DNA of 5,751 nucleotides from a bacterium (lineage in GTDB: Bacteria > Chloroflexota > Chloroflexia > Thermomicrobiales > UBA6265): assembly GCA_029977305.1 (NCBI GenBank), contig JAPOLF010000134.1, positions 1-5,751 of the forward strand, written 5' to 3'. A program made the position numbers and the translations under genes. Each line of letters opens with the position of its first letter. Positions within the stretch are counted from its first letter, which is position 1. Under the pieces are notes generated by a model. It had not been told where the DNA came from. It saw nothing but the letters and a program-made list of their open reading frames with translations, and made no database searches. Positions 1 through 5,751 of this stretch are shown here, in pieces.

Positions 1-247
1 GGCGGTGGCGCTTGGTCGGATGGAGACGATCCGCCTCGATATCGCGCACGTCGTTCACCAGGTAGACAGCGCCGCTGACCAGGCAGAACGCGATGAATGC
101 CAGCACCGCGAGAAAGACGGATGGAGGATCCGTGAGGCGACCGGCGAAGACCAATGCGGCAAAGACAACGCTGTTCTTGGTCCACTGAAGGGGGCGCGTC
201 GCCCGAAGCACCGCACGCGGCGTCGAGCCCGGCCGTGGCGTGCTCAT
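1..247 (-). CDS. UbiA-family prenyltransferase, decaprenyl-phosphate phosphoribosyltransferase (DPPR synthase)-like, N-terminal fragment
   Basis: Partial gene: the ATG is at 247 and the reading frame runs off the left edge after 82 codons. I translated it from the reverse strand. It begins MSTPRPGSTPRAVLRATRPL and then has QWTKN (residues 21-25), giving the RPxQWxKN signature of DPPR-synthase-like UbiA enzymes. A hydrophobic stretch follows at about residues 44-64. The Asp-rich NDxxDxxxD motif (N65, D66, D69, D73), which binds the Mg2+-diphosphate substrate, comes next and is followed by HPTKR (76-80). The HPTKR tail is typical of the branch that transfers phosphoribose from PRPP to decaprenyl phosphate in mycobacteria, rather than of quinone or heme prenyltransferases. 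The enzyme would be a polytopic inner-membrane protein. A weak AGGG lies 4 nt before the ATG. The gene starts 27 bp after the stop of the DUF4015 gene, so the two are probably cotranscribed. The family call is firm; the exact substrate is inferred. Confidence 0.88.
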   Translation of the reverse strand, partial: MSTPRPGSTPRAVLRATRPLQWTKNSVVFAALVFAGRLTDPPSVFLAVLAFIAFCLVSGAVYLVNDVRDIEADRLHPTKRHR

Positions 248-274
248 CGAACCCTGCGGGAGAGCCGCTTGCCC

Positions 275-2125
275 CTACTCGGGGTCAAGAGCGCCCGCCT
301 CGAACTCACCGACGGGGTTCCACAGTAGCCATCCACTGGCGCCCATCTCCTCGGCCGCGTCGATCTGGGCCCGCACGTCGGCCACGGTGTAGTCACGCAG
401 GCCCGCCTTGTAGTTGAAGTCTTGGAGCCATGGGCGCATCTTCTTCATCGTCCCGGGGACCAATTCTTCGGTCCGCTCGAGCGTGTAGCGCACCGTTTCA
501 TACGGGAAGTCGTTCGGGTGGCCATCGACGGGGATGTTGCCTTCAGCGTAGTGGGATGGGTAGGCCATCAGGCAGACATAGTCGACCAACGGCGTGAGGT
601 CCTGCACGGTTTGCCCAATGCCTTGGTCGTTGCCGATGATCGCGACGATGGGGAACAAGTCGACGGCGAACTTTGCGCCGTTGGCCCGCGTCGCGTCTGA
701 TCCCATGCGGACGGCGTTGGTGATCGCCTCACGCCGGAGTTCCTCGGTGTAGTCATTGCCGAATTCGGCGGTGGTGAGATCACCGTCCGATGGGAAGCGG
801 ATGTAGTCGTACTGGACTTCATCAAACCCGAGCTGGGCGAGCTCCGCAGCGAGGTCGGCATTGGCTTGCCACAGTTCGGGATAGAAGGCGTTCACCCAGT
901 GCAGGCCTTGGTAGTCCTCCCACGGCTGACCGGTGGTCTCGTCGATGACCGCGAGATCGGGTCGGGCGTTGGCGACCAAGGGATCTTTGAACACCACCAT
1001 GCGGGCGATCACATAGAGCCCGCGATCGTGGAGTTTCTGCAGCATCTCCTGCGGATCGTAGAGCGGAACGATCATGTCGGGGACGTTGCGGAAGAACTCG
1101 ACCTGGGTGTCATAAAAGATGTTGTCTTGCTTGACGTCGATGACGATGGCATTGATCTCGGTCTCGTCGGCCAGCTGGAGGACTTCTTCGAACTTTTGCG
1201 GATCGGACATCACGTTGCTGCCGACGTAGAGCGATTTGATGAGGAAAGGCTCCAGCACGGCGTCGACGGTTGTGCCCGGCCGCGCCGCGAGAACCGTGTC
1301 TTCAAAGCCAGACCCGGCGACCCGCAGCTCCGTCACATTCGCGCTGACCAGGCGGTAGTCGCCGTTGGCATCGGTGACGGCCTCAGCGCCGGAGGTGGTG
1401 TCAACGACCCGAGCATCGGCAACCGGTGCGCCTTGCTTGTCGGTGATCTTCCCCTTCACCACCGCATTGGCAAGTGAGAAGTCAAAAGTTGACGCCCCTT
1501 GGATCGGTTGCTCGATGGTGCCGAAGTCGCCAGCCTCGATACGAAGCACCGCCCCGGCGGGCACGTTGTCGAGACGGAATCGGCCGTCGTTGCCGGTCAA
1601 TCCCTCAGGTCCGGTGCCGTCTGGCCCAACCGCGCGGACCAAGGCCTGGGCGAGTGGCGCACCGCTCACCTTGTCGGTGAGCACACCGGTGACGAAGGTC
1701 GGGCGGAGAGGCACGGATACGGTGTGGTCGGGATCAGCGTCGAGCGTCACCGCCACTGGGGCGTATCCCTCAGCGGTGACAGCAATCGCAACGGGGTAAT
1801 TCGGCGACGGGACGTCAGCCCGCCCTTCAGCATCAGTGAGAATTGGGCCGTTCGGCGTCTGAACCGTGACGCCAGCCAGCGCGACCCCGGTGTACTGGTC
1901 TGCAACAGCGATCTCTAGCGCGGAGGAGCCGAACAGCGCCTTGACCCCGAGCGTCAGCGCGAGCAGCCCCACTGGCACGAGAAATGCGCCCAGTGCGATT
2001 GGCCAACTCAACCAGGACCACGGGCGGCGGGGTTGAGGAGGCGGCGCGGGCGACGTTGGCCGGGGGGCGGTCGTCACTGGCGCAGGAATGACGCGCGATG
2101 GTCGGTTGACAGGAGGCTGCGACAT
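275..2125 (-). CDS. Membrane-anchored protein: three carboxypeptidase-regulatory-like repeats plus DUF4015 putative glycoside hydrolase domain
   Basis: 616 residues, complete. Residues 1-40 are Pro/Arg-rich and probably cytoplasmic. Residues 41-65 form one hydrophobic helix without a clear cleavage site, consistent with a type II anchor that places the rest outside the membrane. Three consecutive beta-sandwich modules of the CarboxypepD_reg-like kind follow at about 69-140, 143-217 and 221-292. Each has the pattern 'G-V/A-V ... T-D/N-x-x-G-x-x' (TDAEGRADV at 97-105, TGNDGRFRL at 177-185, TDANGDYRL at 251-259). Residues 298-604 match the DUF4015 putative glycosyl hydrolase barrel: IDVKQD (329-334), the strand VQYDYIRFPSDG (437-448), MAYPSHY (520-526), PWLQDF (565-570) and GWLLWNP (598-604). 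E436 and D440 at the barrel strand end are candidate catalytic acids (inference). No substrate is known for this family. The start is fixed by an in-frame TGA at 2143-2141, only 15 nt upstream, although no good Shine-Dalgarno sequence is visible. It is the first gene of the pair with the UbiA gene. Confidence 0.9.
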   Translation of the reverse strand: MSQPPVNRPSRVIPAPVTTAPRPTSPAPPPQPRRPWSWLSWPIALGAFLVPVGLLALTLGVKALFGSSALEIAVADQYTGVALAGVTVQTPNGPILTDAEGRADVPSPNYPVAIAVTAEGYAPVAVTLDADPDHTVSVPLRPTFVTGVLTDKVSGAPLAQALVRAVGPDGTGPEGLTGNDGRFRLDNVPAGAVLRIEAGDFGTIEQPIQGASTFDFSLANAVVKGKITDKQGAPVADARVVDTTSGAEAVTDANGDYRLVSANVTELRVAGSGFEDTVLAARPGTTVDAVLEPFLIKSLYVGSNVMSDPQKFEEVLQLADETEINAIVIDVKQDNIFYDTQVEFFRNVPDMIVPLYDPQEMLQKLHDRGLYVIARMVVFKDPLVANARPDLAVIDETTGQPWEDYQGLHWVNAFYPELWQANADLAAELAQLGFDEVQYDYIRFPSDGDLTTAEFGNDYTEELRREAITNAVRMGSDATRANGAKFAVDLFPIVAIIGNDQGIGQTVQDLTPLVDYVCLMAYPSHYAEGNIPVDGHPNDFPYETVRYTLERTEELVPGTMKKMRPWLQDFNYKAGLRDYTVADVRAQIDAAEEMGASGWLLWNPVGEFEAGALDPE

Positions 2126-2333
2126 CAGACTGGTCTTTGCTCAACGTGCATCTGCTCGTGCTCCTGTTACGGTGCGGCTGATGCGGAGGTTCCCGAGGGA
2201 CTCGTCCGATCGCGGTCGGGCGCTCCGGGGACCGAAGGCGAACACAGAATCACCCAACATGGAGTGAACCAGATCAAGTGTACGTGCACAAGTTGCGAGT
2301 GTAGCACGCGGTGCGTTTTTTCTGGTTTTCGCG

Positions 2334-2363
2334 TTGACTCCGTCCGACGGTGAAACCCATAAT
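2334..2363 (+). promoter_or_regulatory. Sigma70-type promoter for the polyprenyl synthase gene
   Basis: A -35 box TTGACT (2334-2339, five of six consensus bases) is followed after 18 bp by a -10 box CATAAT (2358-2363, five of six). A T-rich stretch just upstream (2316-2329, including six T in a row) could act as an UP element. The predicted transcript would start near 2370, leaving a leader of about 60 nt before the ATG at 2430. The match is strong for a GC-rich genome and sits in the right place, but it is a pattern match only. Confidence 0.65.
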
Positions 2364-2412
2364 CCTCGCGGTTCGAGTAAGGCGGTCATTGCGGTGTGCG
2401 CGTGATCGTGAT

Positions 2413-2417
2413 AGGAG
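2413..2417 (+). promoter_or_regulatory. Ribosome binding site of the polyprenyl synthase gene
   Basis: AGGAG ends 12 nt before the ATG at 2430, which is slightly long spacing. It supports the 2430 start over the next in-frame ATG at 2466, which has no purine-rich leader. Confidence 0.6.
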
Positions 2418-2429
2418 CAGAACCCGCCG

Positions 2430-3419
2430 ATGGTCCAAGCACCTCCACGCACCGTCTTCGCGGCGATGCAACCTGACCTAGACCGTGTCTCCGAGCGCCT
2501 CGAAATGGTCGCGGCGGTCGATTACCCGATGGTATCGACGCTGGTGCTCGACATCGTGCGGGCCGGGGGAAAGCGATTGCGACCTCTGGTGCTGCTGCTC
2601 GCCGGGCGCGGATACGACTACGACCTCGATCCGCTGGTGACTGCTGCAGCCGGCGTGGAACTCCTTCACACGGCCTCCCTTGTTCATGATGACACTATTG
2701 ATCGCGCGGCGCTGCGACGCGGCAAGCCGACGTTGAACTCTGTTCTCAGTTCCAATGCCGTGATCCTGTTGGGTGATTATCTCTTCGCGCAGTCTGCGAT
2801 CTTGGCGGCGGCGACCGGCGATCCCCGGGTGGTGGGCATCTTCGCCTCGTCGTTGGCTGACATTTGCGATGGGCAACTCCACGAGATGTTTCACGCGCAC
2901 CGGCTCGACCAATCCCGCCAAGACTACGAGCGCAGGATCTATGGGAAGACGGCTGCCCTCTTCGCAGGTGCGGCGGAGATGGGAGCGATCATCGGCAAGG
3001 CGCCGGACCACCACGTTGCGGCTCTCCGCTCATACGGGTCTGATCTCGGAATGGCGTTCCAGATCGTCGATGACGTGCTCGATCTCCGGGAGGGCACCCA
3101 GAAACTTGGGAAGCCCGCTGGCAATGACTTGCGACAGGGAACCGTCACGCTGCCAACGATGCTCTACGCTGCGACGCTGCCTGCGGGCAGTGCGGAGTTC
3201 GCGATGCTCGAATCCGTGGTGACGGGTGAGGACGTCGACGACGATCGTTTGGCTGAAGTGGTCGCCGCGATCCGCGCGAGCTCGGCTCTCGACGATGCAA
3301 TCGCCGCCGCCGCGGAGTACATCGATCGGGCCAAGGAAGCGGCATCAGTGGTCGAGGATGACGACACGCGCCGCATGCTGTTCGAGGTGGCAGACCTCGC
3401 ACTTGGACGCGATTCCTAG
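2430..3419 (+). CDS. Trans-polyprenyl diphosphate synthase (long-chain type)
   Basis: 329 residues, a normal length for the family and complete. The enzyme condenses isopentenyl diphosphate onto an allylic diphosphate in trans to build a linear polyprenyl diphosphate, used for quinone side chains or other lipid carriers in bacteria. Motifs in order are GGKRLRP (46-52), which binds isopentenyl diphosphate; the first Asp-rich motif DDTID (87-91) with RRGKPT (96-101) after it; YGKTA (171-175); the second Asp-rich motif in FQIVDDVLD (210-218); and GKPAGNDLRQG (227-237). The positions 5 and 4 before the first DDxxD are A82 and S83, both small. This leaves the elongation pocket open and, by analogy with octaprenyl synthases, predicts a product of roughly C35 or longer. 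It has its own promoter and diverges from the DUF4015/UbiA pair. It could serve menaquinone synthesis or the adjacent UbiA enzyme; the sequence does not decide between them. Confidence 0.93.
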   Translation: MVQAPPRTVFAAMQPDLDRVSERLEMVAAVDYPMVSTLVLDIVRAGGKRLRPLVLLLAGRGYDYDLDPLVTAAAGVELLHTASLVHDDTIDRAALRRGKPTLNSVLSSNAVILLGDYLFAQSAILAAATGDPRVVGIFASSLADICDGQLHEMFHAHRLDQSRQDYERRIYGKTAALFAGAAEMGAIIGKAPDHHVAALRSYGSDLGMAFQIVDDVLDLREGTQKLGKPAGNDLRQGTVTLPTMLYAATLPAGSAEFAMLESVVTGEDVDDDRLAEVVAAIRASSALDDAIAAAAEYIDRAKEAASVVEDDDTRRMLFEVADLALGRDS

Positions 3420-3433
3420 CTGCCGGTCTCGGA

Positions 3434-4384
3434 TCACTCGCCAAGGGCGAGTTCCATCCCCCCGCGTTGCCAATCCAATCCCATCCGCTCGTGGAAGAGC
3501 TGCGTGAATGCTTCGGCGTTCACGCCGTTGGCCACTTTGATCTTGCCCGGTCCGGTGATCCGCGTCTGGCCACGGTCGGCCTCTCCCAAACCAACCTCGA
3601 CTGACGCTTCCTGGTAGGTGAGCAGTGACGGGTCAAGGGCTGCTCCGATGGCGAGCGGATCGTGCAGCGCCATCTCGTCCTTCCCCTTTTGGGTGAAGAG
3701 GGCCCGGGCGACTTCAAGGGCGAGCCGTGCACCTGGTTCATGTTCCCCGCTGCGGGATTGGGTGGCGAGGTAGCTGGTGCGGTGGAGGATCGTTCGTCGG
3801 GTGACATCGAGGCCTACCACCACCATTGGATAGTCAGTCGCGAATACCTGCGCGGCGGCCTCCGGATCGCAGTAGATGTTGAACTCCGCCAGATCGGTGA
3901 TGTTGCCGTGCTCGAAGAAGGCGCCGCCCATGATGACCAAGCCGGCAAGCAAATCGAGAAGCGTCGGCTCGACATTGAGCGCGATTGCGAGATTGGTGAG
4001 CGGACCGACACAGACCAGCGTGATCTCTCTTGGAAATTCTTTGGCAAGGCGAATGATGGCCGCTGGTCCGCGATCGGCACCGATGACAGCGGGGCTGGGT
4101 GGGAGCTTGGCACCGCCGAGACCGTTCTCATCGTGCCAGTAGGCGGCATCGACGTGCGTTCGGGAGAGCGGGTGGCTTGCACCGCGATGGACTGGGATGT
4201 CAGTTCGGCCCATCAGATTGAGGACGTCGAGGGTGTTGCGCGTCGTGTGCTCGACGGAGGAGTTTCCGGCGAGCGTGGTGACCGCAATGAGCTCACACAT
4301 CGGGGAACGCACCGTGAAGCCGATCGCCAGTGCGTCGTCGATCCCGGTATCAACGTCAAGGATGATCTTGGTGGGTGTGCTCAT
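3434..4384 (-). CDS. Nucleoside hydrolase of the IUNH (inosine-uridine preferring) family
   Basis: 316 residues, full length for the family. These enzymes hydrolyse the N-glycosidic bond of ribonucleosides, giving ribose and a free base, and act in the cytoplasm in salvage or catabolism. The N-terminal Ca2+-binding signature is DVDTGIDDALA (10-20), with D12, D16 and D17 as the expected metal and general-base ligands. N41 in TTLAGN (37-41), H84 in HDENGLGG (84-91) and E167/N169 in EFNIYCDPEAA (167-177) line the ribose pocket. HDPLA (241-245) supplies the C-terminal metal ligand D242 and H241, the proton-donor histidine typical of homology group I. All key residues appear intact, so it should be active. 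Base preference cannot be read from the sequence. It follows the ThDP-enzyme gene after only 8 bp with a ribosome binding site that overlaps that gene's stop codon, so translation is probably coupled. Confidence 0.94.
   Translation of the reverse strand: MSTPTKIILDVDTGIDDALAIGFTVRSPMCELIAVTTLAGNSSVEHTTRNTLDVLNLMGRTDIPVHRGASHPLSRTHVDAAYWHDENGLGGAKLPPSPAVIGADRGPAAIIRLAKEFPREITLVCVGPLTNLAIALNVEPTLLDLLAGLVIMGGAFFEHGNITDLAEFNIYCDPEAAAQVFATDYPMVVVGLDVTRRTILHRTSYLATQSRSGEHEPGARLALEVARALFTQKGKDEMALHDPLAIGAALDPSLLTYQEASVEVGLGEADRGQTRITGPGKIKVANGVNAEAFTQLFHERMGLDWQRGGMELALGE
3436..3452. terminator. Perfect 7-bp hairpin at the convergent gene junction, possible bidirectional terminator
   Basis: ACTCGCC (3436-3442) and GGCGAGT (3446-3452) are exact inverted repeats around a 3-nt loop. 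The hairpin overlaps the last codons and stop of the nucleoside hydrolase gene and lies 17 nt beyond the stop of the polyprenyl synthase gene. It is placed to end transcription from both sides. Neither strand has a T-run after it, so it is not a classical intrinsic terminator. Chance within a coding stretch is possible. Confidence 0.4.
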
Positions 4385-4389
4385 CTGCG

Positions 4390-4394
4390 TTCCT
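4390..4394 (-). promoter_or_regulatory. Ribosome binding site of the nucleoside hydrolase gene, overlapping the upstream stop codon
   Basis: On the minus strand AGGAA (4394-4390) lies 5 nt before the ATG at 4384. Its first two bases are the last two of the TAG stop (4395-4393) of the ThDP-enzyme gene. This fixes the nucleoside hydrolase start and suggests that ribosomes finishing the first gene can reinitiate on the second. Confidence 0.75.
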
Positions 4395-5751
4395 ATCTGC
4401 GAACAGCGCGACGAGACTCGGCGTCTGTCCAGGCGGCGACAGGAGGAGTCTCGGTGACGGGGGACTCGGTGACGATGTCGACGAAGTACGGGCCTCCGTG
4501 GGCGAAGGCTTCGGCAAGTGCTGGTTGGACATCGGCCGGATCGACCACCTGCCTGGACCGCAGGCCAAACCCGCGGGCGATGGCGGCGTAATCCACGGCA
4601 TTGAAGTCGACGCCGAAATAGCGGTCATCGTGGTAGAGGTGTTGCAGTTCCTTGATCCAACCGAACGTGTTATTCGAGCATTGGATGATGACGATCGGCA
4701 GGTTGTAGCGCGTGATGGTCTCGAGTTCCCCCACCGACATGCCGAAGCTGCCATCCCCGGTCATGCCGACGATCTGCCTCCCGGGTGCAGCGAACGCGGC
4801 ACCCACAACACCCGGGATCGCGTACCCGAGGCCTCCATGGGCACGCGGGATGACCGTTGTGCGCCCGGATCGGCGGAGTTCGTAGTGGGCAGAGAGGAAC
4901 GGGGTCGGAGTGCCCGGGTCGGCGACGATCAGGGCATCGTCCGGAAGAAGCGCACGCATCGCCTGCACCACTTGGGCGGGCTTGATCGGCGTGCTGCAGA
5001 TGGCGGCCTGCTGGTGGACATCAGCCCAGAACGCCTCCCGCTCCTGCGTGAGATGGTCGATGCGCGACTGATTGCGCGTGCGCACCACCGAGGCACGATC
5101 GACCGCGGCGAGCATGTCCTGCAACCCGAGGCGGGCATCGCCTGCGAGGCTCGCCACCAACCGGTAGTTATTGCCGATCTCGTAGGGTTCGACGTCGAGT
5201 TGGATCACCTGCGGCTGCCCAGCCTGAGGTGGCAGACTCCAATGACAGGTTGTTGTCGACTCGGTGCGGCTGCCGATGTAGAAGACGAGATCCGCCTCAG
5301 CGACGGCGCGGTTGGCGTAGGAGCGCGCCCCGTTGCCACCGATGACGCCGATGGAAACCGGACTTGTCTCGGCAATGCTGCCTTTGCCGTTGATCGAGGT
5401 CGCCACCGGGATGTTCAGGGCCTCGGCGAACGCGGTGAGGGCATCCCATGCGCCAGACATCATGACGCCGCCGCCGGCGATGATCACCGGGCGCTCCGCG
5501 GCACACAGCGCATCGACGGCCCGGATGATGGCTTGGGCATCGGGGCGGGTCGGCAGAGCAGGGAACCTGGCAAGTTCCGGGGTGCCGTAGATGCTCGCCG
5601 ACGGAGTCGGGCCATCGAGCACGTCGGCGGGGAGCGAGAGGTGCGTCGCTCCGGGGCGGCCGAGCATCGAGAGGCGAATGGCACGACGCGTGGCTTCGGC
5701 CATCGTGGCGGGACTGTTGACGCGGGTGTTCCACTTGGTGACCGGGCGGAA
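4393..5751 (-). CDS. Thiamine-diphosphate-dependent enzyme of the acetolactate synthase/decarboxylase superfamily, missing its N-terminus
   Basis: The open frame enters from the right edge and ends at TAG 4395-4393, giving 452 residues. An ATG at 5703 is internal: the 16 codons before it read FRPVTKWNTRVNSPAT, the conserved link after the PYR domain in this superfamily. The PYR domain, with its catalytic Glu, therefore lies outside the window. Residues here, counted from the edge, show the central domain: GRPGATHLSLPADV (about 31-44), a glycine-rich segment IIAGGGVMMSG (90-100), NGKGSIAE (121-128) and QVIQLDVEPYEIGNNY (181-196). The C-terminal PP domain then has HGGLGYAIPG (305-314) and the ThDP/Mg2+ motif, starting at GDG (332-334) and ending at NN (360-361) with 25 residues between, followed by TFGWIKELQ. 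These segments show a member of the family that includes acetolactate synthase and benzoylformate, oxalyl-CoA and sulfopyruvate decarboxylases. The substrate cannot be assigned. It is the first of the visible pair with the nucleoside hydrolase. Confidence 0.9.
   Translation of the reverse strand, partial: FRPVTKWNTRVNSPATMAEATRRAIRLSMLGRPGATHLSLPADVLDGPTPSASIYGTPELARFPALPTRPDAQAIIRAVDALCAAERPVIIAGGGVMMSGAWDALTAFAEALNIPVATSINGKGSIAETSPVSIGVIGGNGARSYANRAVAEADLVFYIGSRTESTTTCHWSLPPQAGQPQVIQLDVEPYEIGNNYRLVASLAGDARLGLQDMLAAVDRASVVRTRNQSRIDHLTQEREAFWADVHQQAAICSTPIKPAQVVQAMRALLPDDALIVADPGTPTPFLSAHYELRRSGRTTVIPRAHGGLGYAIPGVVGAAFAAPGRQIVGMTGDGSFGMSVGELETITRYNLPIVIIQCSNNTFGWIKELQHLYHDDRYFGVDFNAVDYAAIARGFGLRSRQVVDPADVQPALAEAFAHGGPYFVDIVTESPVTETPPVAAWTDAESRRAVRR

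Larger units (their letters stand above)
2126..2429. other. Divergent intergenic region between the DUF4015 gene and the polyprenyl synthase gene
   Basis: 304 bp between two diverging start codons. The right part (2316-2417) holds a T-rich stretch, a good promoter and a ribosome binding site for the polyprenyl synthase. The left part should drive the DUF4015/UbiA pair, but I see no convincing -35/-10 pair there. Only two isolated -10-like TACACT hexamers are visible on the minus strand (2303-2298 and 2282-2277), 21 bp apart. Short open frames cross this region, but none has a credible start signal or recognisable protein pattern. No tRNA, riboswitch or clear factor-independent terminator is visible. 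Confidence 0.7.

Noticed and set aside
272..284. Short inverted repeat CCCC/GGGG around the stop codon of the DUF4015 gene
   Set aside because: Only 4 bp of stem with a 5-nt loop and no T-run. It is too weak to call a terminator, and the UbiA gene begins just downstream in the same direction.
5..328. Plus-strand open frame of 107 codons at the left edge
   Set aside because: The reverse strand encodes the unmistakable UbiA N-terminus with NDxxDxxxD; this frame is its shadow.
866..1477. Plus-strand open frame of 203 codons
   Set aside because: It is antisense to the DUF4015 and repeat-module coding region, which has clear conserved motifs, and has no family pattern of its own.
2141..2452. Minus-strand open frame of 103 codons filling the divergent spacer
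   Set aside because: It starts inside the polyprenyl synthase gene on the opposite strand, crosses that gene's promoter and ribosome binding site, and resembles no protein pattern.
3662..4591. Plus-strand open frame of 309 codons across the nucleoside hydrolase/ThDP junction
   Set aside because: It lies antisense to two genes with clear catalytic motifs, shows no recognisable family pattern and has a composition typical of a high-GC reverse-frame shadow.
5701..5703. ATG at 5703 as the start of the ThDP-enzyme gene
   Set aside because: The same frame stays open to the window edge and encodes the conserved PVTKW linker upstream of this Met, so the true start lies beyond 5751.

Overview
This is a GC-rich bacterial window with five protein-coding genes, two of them cut off by the window edges. 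The products are ordinary chromosomal housekeeping or metabolic enzymes. I see no rRNA, tRNA, insertion sequence, phage gene or CRISPR array. The combination of a DPPR-synthase-like UbiA enzyme, a polyprenyl diphosphate synthase, a membrane-anchored DUF4015 protein and an orphan-looking ThDP enzyme next to a nucleoside hydrolase suggests a free-living, GC-rich bacterium. Chloroflexota of the Thermomicrobia type is my first guess and Actinomycetota the alternative. This is inference from gene content, not a measured assignment.

Layout. Positions 1-2125 hold two minus-strand genes in one transcriptional direction. The upstream one (2125 to 275) encodes a membrane-anchored protein with three beta-sandwich repeats and a C-terminal DUF4015 putative glycoside hydrolase barrel. 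The second (247 to beyond 1) starts 27 bp after it and encodes the N-terminus of a UbiA-family prenyltransferase of the decaprenyl-phosphate phosphoribosyltransferase type. Positions 2126-2429 are a divergent intergenic region with a good sigma70-type promoter facing right. Positions 2430-3419 (plus strand) encode a trans-polyprenyl diphosphate synthase whose residues before the first Asp-rich motif predict a long-chain product. It converges, 14 bp apart, on a second minus-strand pair: a ThDP-dependent enzyme (from beyond 5751 to 4393) followed by a nucleoside hydrolase (4384 to 3434). In this pair the stop codon of the first gene lies inside the ribosome binding site of the second. A perfect 7-bp hairpin sits at the convergent junction.

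How they may work together. The left half can be read as a polyprenyl-phosphate glycolipid locus. The synthase would make the long isoprenoid chain, the UbiA enzyme would attach a phosphoribosyl group to the polyprenyl phosphate, and the anchored DUF4015 protein could act on cell-surface glycan. The right half looks like an unrelated catabolic operon, with a nucleoside hydrolase translationally coupled to a ThDP enzyme of unknown substrate. Nothing here is clearly a novel defence or mobile system. The best leads are the domain architecture of the DUF4015 protein, the prenyl-lipid gene grouping and the tight ThDP enzyme/nucleoside hydrolase pairing.
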